NCBI GenBank assembly: GCA_012518215.1
Contig: JAAYSV010000020.1
Coordinates: forward strand, 20,689 to 84,688
DNA: 64,000 nucleotides
Source of the DNA: Bacillota bacterium
GTDB lineage: Bacteria; Bacillota; Dethiobacteria; DTU022; PWGO01
Direction: 5' to 3'
The notes under the pieces are model-generated. The model did not search any database. It worked only from the letters and a program-made list of their open reading frames with translations, and was not told the DNA's origin. Position 1 is the stretch's first letter. Every line of letters starts with the position of its first letter. Below are positions 56,297 to 64,000 of the stretch, in pieces. The position numbers and the translations under genes were made by a program.

Positions 56297-56773
56297 TTGT
56301 TTAATATAGGTGATCGTGTGGTTTATCCATTGCACGGGGCGGGCATAATCGAGTCTATCGAGGAGAAAGAAATATTGGGGGCCAGGCGGAAATATTACAT
56401 CATGAATCTTTCCATCGGGGAAATGAAGGTGATGATTCCTCTTGACAATGCATACCGCGTGGGGTTGCGCAAAGTGATCAAGAAATCCGAAGTCAACGGC
56501 GTTTTCAATGTGTTGAAAGAGCCCCAGACCGCTCTTTCTTCCAACTGGAACCGTCGCTATATGCTGAATCTCGAAAAAATAAAGACCGGTGACATCCACG
56601 AAGTGGCACAGGTGGTCAAGAATCTGCTTCATCGGGAGAAAGAAAAGGGGCTTTCCACGGGGGAGAAAAAAATGCTGGAGAACGCCAAACGGATACTGGT
56701 CAGTGAACTCGTGCTGGTGGAAGATATGGAGCCCTCCAAAGTTACCGGCATGATCGAAAAAATATTCATCTAA
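56297..56773 (+). CDS. carD: CarD/CdnL-family RNA polymerase-binding regulator
   Basis: A 158-residue protein with an N-terminal RNA-polymerase-interacting Tudor-like domain (FNIGDRVVYPLHGAGIIESIE) and a C-terminal helical DNA-binding domain (NWNRRYMLNLEKIKTGD through LVEDME). CarD stabilises open complexes at promoters, notably of rRNA genes in mycobacteria. TTG 56297 follows AGGAGAGA by seven bases and gives the usual protein start; frames upstream of it have no ribosome site. Confidence 0.93.
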   Translation: MFNIGDRVVYPLHGAGIIESIEEKEILGARRKYYIMNLSIGEMKVMIPLDNAYRVGLRKVIKKSEVNGVFNVLKEPQTALSSNWNRRYMLNLEKIKTGDIHEVAQVVKNLLHREKEKGLSTGEKKMLENAKRILVSELVLVEDMEPSKVTGMIEKIFI

Positions 56774-56899
56774 TTGTTTTTGATCTGTTATTCCTCAAGC
56801 AAAATTCTCGGTTATAACTCAATATCCTTATCCTTGTTAATAATTTTAAGGTAGAAAAGTCAATAATAGAAGGTAATGCTAAAAGGAGGTGTAGAGGAT

Positions 56900-57994
56900 T
56901 TGTTTCGAAAAATCATCAGCATCCTGGGTGCCGCGGGAGGTTTCATACTGGGGCTTCATCTTTCAAATTTTTATGAACCGTTGATCGAAGTCAGCAACAC
57001 GTGGAGTTTTTCTGTACCTGTTGGTTTTTCCTTGGTCGGTGGTGCCGCAGGGGGAATAATATTTTACCTTGTCGTGCCCGTATTTACCAATCTGTTGAAC
57101 AATGCCGCGAACCGTGTGGAAAGTAATCTTAAAACAGTACCCACACATGATATAATGCTCGCTGTTTTTGCCCTGGCTGTTACTCTTTTTATAGGGTTGT
57201 TGCTCAGTATCCCCCTCGGCAAAATACCGGTGATCGGAACCTACCTTTCCTTGTTGGTAATATTGTTCATGGCCTACACGGGAGTGAAACTGGTCCTGGC
57301 CAGAAAAGAGGATTTTTCATTTGCCACGGCATTGATCAACCGCAGGAGTGCTTTTGATCCTTCCTTGAATGATCAGACCTACAAGATTCTGGACACCAGT
57401 GTGATCATAGATGGGCGTATCGTCGATATCTGCAAGACAGGGTTTCTGGAAGGGATCATCGTCGTGGCCGAATTTGTGTTGGAAGAATTGCGGCATATCG
57501 CTGATTCCCCGGATCTTTTGAAGAGGAACCGGGGAAGGCGAGGATTGGACATCCTCAATAAAATTCAGAAGGAAATGGATGTTCCGGTTGAAATCTATGA
57601 GGGGGATTTTGACGAAATTTCCGAGGTGGACAGCAAGCTGGTCAAACTGGCCAAGCTCATGAAGGGGAAAATCATCACCAATGATTTCAATTTAAATAAA
57701 GTTTGTGAACTCCAGGGTGTTTCTGTTCTCAACATCAATGAGCTGGCCAACGCCGTAAAGCCGGTGGTATTGCCGGGTGAAGAGATGACGGCCCAGATTA
57801 TCAAAGATGGTAAAGAAGCCAGCCAGGGAATTGCTTATCTTGAAGATGGAACAATGGTCGTGGTCGAGGGCGGCAAAAGGTTTATCGGGGAGACCCTCGA
57901 TGTTCTGGTTACCAGCGTGCTGCAGACGGCGGCCGGGCGGATGATTTTTGCCAAGCCCAAGGATGTTTCCGGAAAGATGGCCGGGGTGAAATAA
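56900..57994 (+). CDS. PIN/TRAM-domain membrane protein (YacL-like)
   Basis: A 364-residue protein with four hydrophobic membrane segments in the first about 140 residues, then a PIN nuclease-like domain starting at [15 protein letters not shown] with conserved acidic residues (also [12 protein letters not shown] and [10 protein letters not shown]), and a C-terminal TRAM domain ([20 protein letters not shown], [22 protein letters not shown]). This matches YacL of Bacillus, located between disA and ispD. Function is unknown, perhaps RNA cleavage near the membrane. TTG 56900 follows AGGAGG by about ten bases. Confidence 0.92.
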   Translation: MFRKIISILGAAGGFILGLHLSNFYEPLIEVSNTWSFSVPVGFSLVGGAAGGIIFYLVVPVFTNLLNNAANRVESNLKTVPTHDIMLAVFALAVTLFIGLLLSIPLGKIPVIGTYLSLLVILFMAYTGVKLVLARKEDFSFATALINRRSAFDPSLNDQTYKILDTSVIIDGRIVDICKTGFLEGIIVVAEFVLEELRHIADSPDLLKRNRGRRGLDILNKIQKEMDVPVEIYEGDFDEISEVDSKLVKLAKLMKGKIITNDFNLNKVCELQGVSVLNINELANAVKPVVLPGEEMTAQIIKDGKEASQGIAYLEDGTMVVVEGGKRFIGETLDVLVTSVLQTAAGRMIFAKPKDVSGKMAGVK

Positions 57995-57996
57995 TC

Positions 57997-58716
57997 GTGT
58001 TTGGTGCCATAATCGTGGCGGCGGGCCAGGGCCGTCGCATGGGGGGAACCACCCCGAAACAGTTTATCGAGATAGAAGGGAAATCAGTTTTGACCCATAC
58101 CGTGGAAAAATTTTTAGGTATGGGCAACTTTTTTGGGCGCATTGCCGTCATGGTTCCTTCCGAAAGCGTGGAACCTTGCCGAATGGAATTTTCCCGTTAT
58201 GGTTGTGAACATTCGGAACATTTGTTGTTTGCTGCCGGGGGCAGTCAGCGGCAAGATTCTGTTTACAAAGGATTGCTCTCTTTGGGGCAGGATGTTGAAA
58301 CGGTGGTCATCCATGACGGGGTACGCCCCTTTGCTAGCACCGGGTTGATAAAGAAGCTCGCTCTGCTGGCGCAGAAAGTCGGTGCCGCTATCCCTGCCAT
58401 ATCCTTGAAAGACACCTTGAAAGAGGTTGACGGGGAGGGAAGGGTGTTGAGGACACTGCCGCGGGAAGGGTTGTATCTGGTACAGACCCCGCAGTGTTTC
58501 AGACGGGAGATTATCTGGGATGCCCATCGGAAGGCAGCACGGGATGAATACCATGCAACCGATGATGCCATGCTGGTGGAAAACTGCGGATATACGGTGA
58601 TGACTGTGCCCGGTGAACCTTGCAATATCAAATTGACCACCGTGGAAGACCTTTTCTGGGCGAGGATGTTTTTGAAGAGGGAGAGTAAGGATGTTCAGGA
58701 TAGGAATAGGTTATGA
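57997..58716 (+). CDS. ispD: 2-C-methyl-D-erythritol 4-phosphate cytidylyltransferase
   Basis: Adds CMP to methylerythritol phosphate in the MEP isoprenoid pathway. The 239-residue nucleotidyltransferase has IIVAAGQGRRMGGTTPKQF for CTP binding, VVIHDGVRPF, and QTPQCFRREIIWDAHRKA, with TDDA and NIKLTTVEDL near the end. It starts at GTG two bases after the PIN gene stop and overlaps ispF by 26 bases. Confidence 0.97.
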   Translation: MFGAIIVAAGQGRRMGGTTPKQFIEIEGKSVLTHTVEKFLGMGNFFGRIAVMVPSESVEPCRMEFSRYGCEHSEHLLFAAGGSQRQDSVYKGLLSLGQDVETVVIHDGVRPFASTGLIKKLALLAQKVGAAIPAISLKDTLKEVDGEGRVLRTLPREGLYLVQTPQCFRREIIWDAHRKAARDEYHATDDAMLVENCGYTVMTVPGEPCNIKLTTVEDLFWARMFLKRESKDVQDRNRL

Positions 58717-59182
58717 TATTCATCGATTGGTGGGTGGGCGTGACCTTGTTCTCGGGGGGGTGAAAGTACCTTTTTCCCTTGGGCTGGATGGGCACTCCGA
58801 TGCAGACGTCCTCGTTCATGCCATTATCGATGCGATGTTGGGTGCGCTTTCATTGCCGGACATAGGCATTCTTTTTCCTGATGATGAAGAACGGTACAGG
58901 GGGATCTCCAGTGTCAGGCTTCTGGAAAAAGTGGCGGGTATTGCATCCGCAAAAGGATTTCGCCCGATCAACATCGACAGCGTGATCATGGCTGAAAAAC
59001 CCAAATTGGCTTCCTACCTGCCGGAAATCAAGGCCGAACTGGCCCGGGCCTTGAAGATAGATAAGGATTCCATAGGGATCAAAGCCACCACCATGGAGGG
59101 CCTGGGGGCGATAGGTAATAGCGAAGCAATTGCTGTCCAGGCCGTGGTTCTGCTCTGCAAAGATAGACAGGGAACGAGTTGA
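58691..59182 (+). CDS. ispF: 2-C-methyl-D-erythritol 2,4-cyclodiphosphate synthase
   Basis: Cyclises CDP-ME 2-phosphate in the MEP pathway. The 163-residue protein has GIGYDIHRL with the Asp and His metal ligands, GHSDADVLVHAIIDA with the second His, and DIGILFPD. The C-terminus has KATTMEGLGAIGNSEAIAVQAV. Length is normal. gltX, which follows in Bacillus, is absent; the cysteine T-box comes next. Confidence 0.97.
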   Translation: MFRIGIGYDIHRLVGGRDLVLGGVKVPFSLGLDGHSDADVLVHAIIDAMLGALSLPDIGILFPDDEERYRGISSVRLLEKVAGIASAKGFRPINIDSVIMAEKPKLASYLPEIKAELARALKIDKDSIGIKATTMEGLGAIGNSEAIAVQAVVLLCKDRQGTS

Positions 59183-59217
59183 TTCGGAAGTTGAGCCCGC
59201 CAGTTGGTTTTCTTTTG

Positions 59218-59245
59218 TTGACTTTATACCATAGGTATTTATAAT
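59218..59245 (+). promoter_or_regulatory. Promoter for the T-box-cysE-cysS transcript
   Basis: TTGACT and a perfect TATAAT are spaced 16 bases apart. The transcript would start near 59252. An inverted repeat TGTAATG/CATTACA lies directly downstream. Confidence 0.78.
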
Positions 59246-59251
59246 GTAATG

Positions 59252-59549
59252 TGATTGTATCTTTGCATTACACATACAACAGAAGCAATGAAAAAGAGAG
59301 TAAGCCGGCAACGTGAGACAGAGAGGGATTTTTATCAAGCTGAGAGAAGTCCTCGATTCGTCCCGGTTGAAGTGCACTTTGGAGCAGGTGCCCTGAAAGA
59401 AAAACGTTTTTGATTAGGGGCATCCGGGCAACGCCCGTTATAGCCAGCGAGCGGGGAAGATTTCTTTGCAGGAAATCATACCAAGCAGGGTGGGACCGCG
59501 GTGATTACCGTCTCTGTATTTTTGTCAGGGCGGTAATTTTGTTTACGAT
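59252..59549 (+). promoter_or_regulatory. Cysteine-specific T-box leader
   Basis: The conserved T-box AGGGTGGGACCGCG occupies 59487-59500 and pairs with the CCA end of uncharged tRNA. A terminator stem follows (ATTACCG, 59504-59510, with CGGTAAT, 59531-59537, then TTTTGTTT). In stem I the segment GAAGTGCACTTTGGAG places TGC (59373-59375), a Cys codon, just before the conserved ACTTTGGAG, so the specifier is read as Cys. This agrees with cysE and cysS downstream. Uncharged tRNA-Cys should favour antitermination. Confidence 0.92.
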
Positions 59550-59609
59550 GGCCGGGTATCAGACCAGATCCCGGGGCAATTTATTATCAGATATAACAGG
59601 GAGGTAAAG

Positions 59610-60311
59610 ATGTTTAGAAGACTTAAAGAGGACATGCAGGCTGTTTTTGAAAGAGATCCCGCTGCCAGAAGCAAGCTGGAAGTCTTGCTGTGTTATCCCG
59701 GCCTCCATGCTTTGATCCGCCACAGGATTGCTCACTGGTTTTATTGCCGCGGAGGGGTTCTTCTGCCTCGCCTCATTTCTCACTTCAGCCGCAGAAGGAC
59801 CGGTATCGAGATCCACCCGGGGGCGAAGATAGGAAAAGGATTTTTTATCGATCATGGATCCGGGGTGGTGATCGGTGAGACGACGGTCATCGGCGACAAC
59901 GTGACCATCTATCAGGGTGTAACTCTGGGGGGGACCGGAAAGGAGAAAGGGAAAAGACACCCCACCATCGGCAGCCATGTAGTTATCGGCGCCGGGGCAA
60001 AGATATTGGGGCCCATCAAGATCGGGGATGGAGCCAGGGTCGGTTCCGGATCGGTGGTGCTTCAATCGGTTCCTCCGCGTACCACGGTGGTGGGCATACC
60101 GGGTCGGGTGGTGGTGTACAAAGGGGAGAAAATTTCCTCCATCAATCTCGATCATACCGATTTGCCCGACCCCGTTGCGGAGATGCTTTCTTCCCTGCAA
60201 AACCAGATCGATAGCCTTAGATATCAGATGGAGAAGACCGAAAAAAAGGAAGGGAGGGTTCGTTATGAGCGTTCTGAGGGTTTACAATACTCTGACCCGG
60301 CAGAAGGATGA
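59610..60311 (+). CDS. cysE: Serine O-acetyltransferase
   Basis: Makes O-acetylserine from serine and acetyl-CoA, the carbon precursor of cysteine. The 233-residue protein has an N-terminal helical region and a left-handed beta-helix of hexapeptide repeats ([20 protein letters not shown] onward), with the catalytic His in [10 protein letters not shown] and [15 protein letters not shown]. It is the short Firmicute type (EpsC). The gene is under the Cys T-box and its end overlaps cysS by 47 bases. Confidence 0.96.
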   Translation: MFRRLKEDMQAVFERDPAARSKLEVLLCYPGLHALIRHRIAHWFYCRGGVLLPRLISHFSRRRTGIEIHPGAKIGKGFFIDHGSGVVIGETTVIGDNVTIYQGVTLGGTGKEKGKRHPTIGSHVVIGAGAKILGPIKIGDGARVGSGSVVLQSVPPRTTVVGIPGRVVVYKGEKISSINLDHTDLPDPVAEMLSSLQNQIDSLRYQMEKTEKKEGRVRYERSEGLQYSDPAEG

Positions 60312-61692
60312 ATTCAAGCCGCTTCGGGATGGCGAGATATCTTTTTATGTATGCGGGCCGACGGTTTATGATTATTTCCATATTGGCAATGCACGCGTAT
60401 TTATCGTCTTTGATGTTATCAGGCGTTATCTTGAATACCGTGGTTTCAAGGTGAAATATGTTCAAAACTTCACGGATATTGATGATAAATTGATCCGCAA
60501 AGCAGCCCAGATGAAAACGAGTGTTTCCGAGGTGGCAGCCCGGTTCATCGAGGCCTATTTTGAAGATGCGGCCAGGTTGGGGATCAAGAAAGCCACCCTT
60601 CACCCCAGGGCCACCGAAAATATCGAAGCCATTATCGGGTTGATAGAGAGTTTGTGCGAAAAGGGCCTTGCCTATCAAAGCGGGGGGGATGTCCTCTATG
60701 ATACGGAAAAATTCCCGGCTTACGGCAAACTTTCACAGCAGAAGAAGGAAGAACTTGTTTCCGGAGCAAGGGTCAGGGTCGATGAAAATAAACGGAATCC
60801 CCTCGATTTTGTCTTGTGGAAGGCGGCCAAGCCGGGCGAACCATCATGGGACAGCCCCTGGGGTAGTGGAAGGCCGGGGTGGCATATTGAATGTTCAGCG
60901 ATGTCGTTGAATCATCTGGGGGAGACGATCGATATCCATGCTGGCGGCCCCGATCTGATCTTTCCGCATCATGAAAATGAGATCGCTCAGAGTGAGGGGG
61001 CCACGGGAAAGCCTTTTGTGAACTACTGGCTTCATGCTGGCTACCTCAATATCGATGCGGAGAAGATGTCCAAATCCCTGGGCAATGTTTTGAATATCAG
61101 GGATCTGATTCCCAGGTACAACCCGCTGGATATCCGTTTCTTCATGCTATCCTCGCACTATCGCCACCCCCTCAATTACAGTGAAAAGCTACTGGAGGCG
61201 GCCATGGCAGGGCGGAACAGACTGCAAACATTGTATGAAAATCTTCTTTCTGGACTTGACAGGGCCGGAACTTTTCCGTACGGAACGGCAGAAAAAACTC
61301 TGGAACGTGAACTGTCGGCTTCCCGCAAGAAATTCAAGGAAGCGATGGATGATGATTTCAACACGGCGGAGGCCATCGGTGAACTGTTCTCGTTGGTCAG
61401 GGCCACCAATGTTTATCTGGCTGGTAAAAAACTTGATCGCGACCTGTTGATGGCCGTTCGGGAATTTATCGAAGAGGCCAATGAAATATTCAGCATTGTT
61501 GATCTCGAAGAAGAAGAAAGATCTCTCGAAGAAAGAGTCAAGGAAGCTATTGAACGCCGCGAGGAGGCTCGTCGCAACAAGGATTGGGCCACTGCTGACC
61601 GGATCAGGGACGAGCTTGATGCCGGGGGGATCACATTGGAGGATACCTCCCATGGGGTTAGATGGAAAATAAAAGGCGAGAAGCCTGGTTGA
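60265..61692 (+). CDS. cysS: Cysteinyl-tRNA synthetase
   Basis: Charges tRNA-Cys. The 475-residue class I synthetase has [16 protein letters not shown] (HIGH-type motif), the zinc-site residues of CGP and later [24 protein letters not shown], and [10 protein letters not shown]-terminal anticodon-binding helical region ends the protein. ATG 60265 follows GGAGGG; frames open further upstream inside cysE are not used. Coupling with cysE under one T-box balances cysteine supply and use. Confidence 0.97.
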   Translation: MSVLRVYNTLTRQKDEFKPLRDGEISFYVCGPTVYDYFHIGNARVFIVFDVIRRYLEYRGFKVKYVQNFTDIDDKLIRKAAQMKTSVSEVAARFIEAYFEDAARLGIKKATLHPRATENIEAIIGLIESLCEKGLAYQSGGDVLYDTEKFPAYGKLSQQKKEELVSGARVRVDENKRNPLDFVLWKAAKPGEPSWDSPWGSGRPGWHIECSAMSLNHLGETIDIHAGGPDLIFPHHENEIAQSEGATGKPFVNYWLHAGYLNIDAEKMSKSLGNVLNIRDLIPRYNPLDIRFFMLSSHYRHPLNYSEKLLEAAMAGRNRLQTLYENLLSGLDRAGTFPYGTAEKTLERELSASRKKFKEAMDDDFNTAEAIGELFSLVRATNVYLAGKKLDRDLLMAVREFIEEANEIFSIVDLEEEERSLEERVKEAIERREEARRNKDWATADRIRDELDAGGITLEDTSHGVRWKIKGEKPG

Positions 61693-62499
61693 GTGGCGGG
61701 CTCCTTTTTGCATCGGGTCATCCGGGGCAGTACAGCGGGAAACGGGGCGTCTGACGTGGTCAAGCGTAATGAAATAATCTACGGGCGGCAGGCTGTAAAA
61801 GAGGCACTGCTAGCGGGTAATGTCCGGAAAATATTGATGATTGAAGGACAGAGGGGCACCATTGTCAAGGAGATCGTGGCGCTGGCCCGGGACAGGGGGA
61901 TTTCTTGTGAAAACATGAATGCAGCGGCTTTCGGGAACCTTCTGCAAGGTGTCACTGCGGCCGGAGGGGTGGCGGCAGTGGTGTCTCCTTATGATTATGT
62001 TGGATTCGATCAGTTGATCGGCATTCTGAAAAAAAAGGCAGAAAAGAAGCTTGTTCTGATTCTCGACCATCTTGAAGACCCCCACAACCTGGGTGCTTTG
62101 ATCCGTACCGCGGAAGCATCCGGAGCCATGGCGGTGATTCTTCCCGTTGATCGGTCGGCTTCCGTTACCCCTTCGGTACGCAAGGTGTCTGCCGGGGCTG
62201 CCGAATGGATCCCGGTAGCCAGGGTAACCAATCTGGTGCGGGCCATATCACGCTTGAAAGAAGAAGGTTTCTGGATATATGGTGCGGAAAAAGACGGGGA
62301 CCTGCCTTTTTTTCAGGCGGATTGGGACAGGAACGTGGTTCTGGTTCTGGGGTCTGAAGGAAAAGGCCTCTCCAGCCTGGTAAGAAAAAAATGCGATACG
62401 GTAATCGGTATCCCGTTATTTGGCAAGATCAATTCCCTGAATGTCTCTGTCGCCGGGGGAATCGTTATGTATGAATTTAATCGACGAAAGATGACATAA
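61693..62499 (+). CDS. rlmB: 23S rRNA 2'-O-methyltransferase RlmB (TrmH/SpoU family)
   Basis: Methylates Gm2251-equivalent of 23S rRNA. The 268-residue protein has an N-terminal substrate-binding domain (IIYGRQAVKEALL) and the SPOUT knot with LDHLEDPHNLGALIRTAEASG, LGSEGKGLSSLVRK, and IPLFGKINSLNVSVAGGIVMYE. GTG 61693 abuts the cysS stop; GTG 61756 has GGGG eight bases upstream and gives the family's normal start, so the first 21 residues may not be made. Mini-RNase III (mrnC), normally between cysS and rlmB, is absent. Confidence 0.93.
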   Translation: MAGSFLHRVIRGSTAGNGASDVVKRNEIIYGRQAVKEALLAGNVRKILMIEGQRGTIVKEIVALARDRGISCENMNAAAFGNLLQGVTAAGGVAAVVSPYDYVGFDQLIGILKKKAEKKLVLILDHLEDPHNLGALIRTAEASGAMAVILPVDRSASVTPSVRKVSAGAAEWIPVARVTNLVRAISRLKEEGFWIYGAEKDGDLPFFQADWDRNVVLVLGSEGKGLSSLVRKKCDTVIGIPLFGKINSLNVSVAGGIVMYEFNRRKMT

Positions 62500-62556
62500 T
62501 CCATTCAAATCTCCATATTTCACTGAATATAGCCACTACTCGTAACAATTAAAGGG

Positions 62557-62585
62557 TTGACCGTTAAAATTCCTTAAGATATAAT
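62557..62585 (+). promoter_or_regulatory. Strong sigma-A promoter for sigH
   Basis: TTGACC and a perfect TATAAT are separated by 17 bases. In Bacillus the sigH gene also has a sigma-A promoter repressed by AbrB; no AbrB site can be judged by eye. Confidence 0.82.
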
Positions 62586-62628
62586 GTCTTCGTGCTTGTC
62601 CTTTATTATCTGAACGGAGGCGATATCT

Positions 62629-63285
62629 GTGAGTCTTCCGACTCATGAGTTTTCCTGGCAGGTTGGTTCTCCTGGTTATGAATATATGTCGGATGAGGAT
62701 GTGGCGGCGCAGGCGAAGGACGGGAATGACATTGCTTTGGAGTTTCTTCTCAATAAATACAGGAATTTTGTCAAAGCAAAGGCCCGTTCTTATTTTTTGA
62801 TTGGCGCGGATCGTGAAGATATTATTCAGGAAGGGATGATCGGCCTTTACAAGGCCATCCGTGATTTTAGAGAGGACAAACTATCATCCTTCAGGGCTTT
62901 TGCCGAACTATGCATCACCCGCCAGATTATCACGGCCATCAAGACGGCCACGAGACAGAAACATATTCCTCTCAATTCCTACGTTTCGCTGAACAAACCT
63001 ATCTATGATGAGGATTCGGATCGGACACTTCTGGACATTCTTTCGGGAACGAAAATCACGGACCCGGAAGAATTGATGATCAATCGGGAGGAATATAACG
63101 ACATCGAGTTCAAAATGGGGGAAATCCTCAGTGAACTGGAATTGAAGGTATTGACCCTCTACCTCGAAGGCAAATCCTACCATGAGATCGCATTTGATCT
63201 TTGCCGACATGTGAAATCAGTGGACAACGCTTTACAAAGGGTAAAACGTAAACTGGAGCGTTATCTGGAAGTCAGAAAGGGCTGA
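62629..63285 (+). CDS. sigH: RNA polymerase sigma-H factor
   Basis: Directs transcription of early sporulation and stationary-phase genes. The 218-residue protein, the same length as Bacillus SigH, has region 2 (ALEFLLNKYRNFVKAKARSY, GADREDIIQEGMIGLYKAI, FRAFAELCITRQIITAIKTA) and region 4 (LSELELKVLTLYLEGKSYHEIA). GGAGG precedes the GTG. Its presence after rlmB, as in Bacillus and Clostridia, supports the identity and suggests the ability to sporulate. Confidence 0.96.
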   Translation: MSLPTHEFSWQVGSPGYEYMSDEDVAAQAKDGNDIALEFLLNKYRNFVKAKARSYFLIGADREDIIQEGMIGLYKAIRDFREDKLSSFRAFAELCITRQIITAIKTATRQKHIPLNSYVSLNKPIYDEDSDRTLLDILSGTKITDPEELMINREEYNDIEFKMGEILSELELKVLTLYLEGKSYHEIAFDLCRHVKSVDNALQRVKRKLERYLEVRKG

Positions 63286-63366
63286 TTTTGGAGCTTCTTT
63301 TTCAAGACATCGCCCATTTGACAAGGTTGGGGGCAGAGTGTATAATCTTTTATGCGTAAGGGGAGT

Positions 63367-63440
63367 GCGGGTGTAGCTCAATGGTAGAGCGCTGGCTTCC
63401 CAAGCCAGTAATGTGGGTTCGATTCCCATCATCCGCTCCA
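63367..63440 (+). tRNA. tRNA-Gly (anticodon CCC)
   Basis: A full cloverleaf of 74 bases can be drawn: acceptor GCGGGTG with CATCCGC, D-arm GCTC/GAGC, anticodon stem CTGGC/GCCAG with loop TTCCCAA, and a TTCGATT T-loop. The anticodon CCC reads GGG. The CCA end is encoded. Confidence 0.93.
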
Positions 63441-63455
63441 GTAAATATTGCATAT

Positions 63456-63532
<77 letters not shown>

Positions 63533-63536
63533 TTTT

Positions 63537-63564
63537 AAGGAAATCGTTCCGGAACGATTTCCTT
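63537..63564 (+). repeat. Perfect 28-base palindrome between tRNA-fMet and tRNA-Thr
   Basis: The arm AAGGAAATCGTTCC is followed directly by its exact complement. It can fold as a stem of about 12 pairs in the tRNA precursor. It may be a processing site, a terminator-like pause or a protein-binding site. Confidence 0.75.
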
Positions 63565-63578
63565 ACTTGATTGGATCT

Positions 63579-63654
63579 GCTCACGTAGCTCAGCAGGCAG
63601 AGCACATCCTTGGTAAGGATGAGGCCACCGGTTCGAGTCCGGTCGTGAGCTCCA
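63579..63654 (+). tRNA. tRNA-Thr (anticodon GGT)
   Basis: A 76-base cloverleaf with anticodon stem CATCC/GGATG and loop TTGGTAA, acceptor GCTCACG/CGTGAGC, and encoded CCA. The anticodon GGT reads ACC and ACT. Confidence 0.95.
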
Positions 63655-63731
63655 GGCGGCGTAGCTCAGTTGGATAGAGCATGCGGTTCATACCCGCAGT
63701 GTCCGGGGTTCGAATCCCTGCGCCGCCACCA
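63655..63731 (+). tRNA. tRNA-Met elongator (anticodon CAT), or tRNA-Ile2
   Basis: A 77-base cloverleaf directly abutting tRNA-Thr, with stem TGCGG/CCGCA, loop TTCATAC and fully paired acceptor GGCGGCG/CGCCGCC, so it is not the initiator. CAT can be elongator Met or, if lysidine-modified, Ile for ATA; sequence by eye does not settle this. CCA is encoded. Confidence 0.9.
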
Positions 63732-63874
63732 TTTTATTAAATATAATTTTTTGGTTCCTGAATTCATAATTGATGCCTGTAGTGTAACATAATAGGTATG
63801 AAAGGTTCTGCAGAAATGCAGGAGGTAACTACTTCAAATCTGTGCTTTTATACATTAAGGGAGGAATGACTTGA

Positions 63875-64000
63875 ATGGCCAAACAGAAATTTGAGAGGAC
63901 GAAACCCCATGTCAATGTAGGAACGATCGGTCATGTTGACCATGGCAAGACCACTTTGACTGCGGCGGTCACGTATTGTTTATCGAGTGCGGGTTATGCA
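63875..64000 (+). CDS. tuf: Elongation factor Tu, N-terminal part, cut by the window edge
   Basis: EF-Tu brings aminoacyl-tRNA to the ribosome. The visible 42 residues read [20 protein letters not shown] then [12 protein letters not shown], the invariant EF-Tu N-terminus with the P-loop GHVDHGKT at about 20-27. AGGGAGG lies about ten bases before the ATG. The gene runs out of the window. Its place after sigH and tRNAs, ahead of the expected rpmG-secE-nusG cluster, fits Clostridia. Confidence 0.96.
   Translation, partial: MAKQKFERTKPHVNVGTIGHVDHGKTTLTAAVTYCLSSAGYA

Noticed and set aside
63740..63800. Promoter for tuf (TTGATG with CATAAT)
   Set aside because: The spacer is only 12 bases. Other pairings were no better, so no promoter is listed.

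Overview
The window reads as a stretch of chromosome from an anaerobic, probably spore-forming Firmicute of the Clostridia type with G+C near one half. Evidence: SigH, WhiA, the CtsR-McsA-McsB-ClpC module, a T-box leader, and a nearly complete carbonyl branch of the Wood-Ljungdahl pathway. All but two protein genes lie on the + strand, and TTG and GTG starts are frequent. No prophage, transposase, CRISPR array or rRNA was seen.

Layout. 0-10.3 kb: 3' end of a PDZ membrane protein, a UPF0016 metal exporter, a small unknown gene, uvrB-uvrA-uvrC, a Cof-type HAD phosphatase and a PHP phosphatase. 10.5-19.7 kb: rapZ-whiA, lower glycolysis pgk-tpiA-gpmI-eno, secG and a short RNase R. 19.9-25.7 kb: nadA and nadC, a split NHEJ set (ku, ligase, polymerase) and an MgtC-like protein. 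25.8-30.6 kb: the CtsR-controlled ctsR-mcsA-mcsB-clpC operon, ended by a strong terminator. 30.7-41.0 kb: cooC-acsA-acsB-acsC-acsD-acsE-metV-metF, encoding CODH/acetyl-CoA synthase, the corrinoid protein, its methyltransferase and MetVF methylene-THF reductase, with a Rex/CRP-like palindrome upstream and a terminator at the end. 41.1-44.0 kb: thl-crt-hbd, which interconvert acetyl-CoA and crotonyl-CoA. 44.2-54.3 kb: YhaM-like nuclease, TPR protein, YjbQ, Sir2, an M23 peptidase (- strand), DUF3786, pyrB-C-K-D and endonuclease IV. 54.3-64 kb: radA, a - strand unknown gene, carD, PIN/TRAM protein, ispD-ispF, a cysteine T-box with cysE-cysS, rlmB, sigH, four tRNAs and the start of tuf.

How it fits together. 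The acs/met operon joins a methyl group from methyl-THF with CO to make acetyl-CoA, or runs in reverse. The adjacent thl-crt-hbd genes link that acetyl-CoA pool to C4 acyl-CoAs. Formate-to-methylene-THF genes, butyryl-CoA dehydrogenase and hydrogenase genes are not in the window, so the direction of carbon flow cannot be told.

The most notable large-scale pattern: the well-known Firmicute string ctsR-mcsA-mcsB-clpC-radA-(disA)-PIN-ispD-ispF-cysE-cysS-rlmB-sigH is present but split between clpC and radA by about 23.8 kb of carbon-metabolism and other genes. Several expected members of conserved strings are absent at their usual places (yvcK, gap, nadB, acsV, disA, gltX, mrnC). No clearly new multi-gene system was found. 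The best leads are regulatory: the palindrome before cooC, the hairpin between acsB and acsC, the rnr start region, and the altered heat-sensor loop of CtsR.
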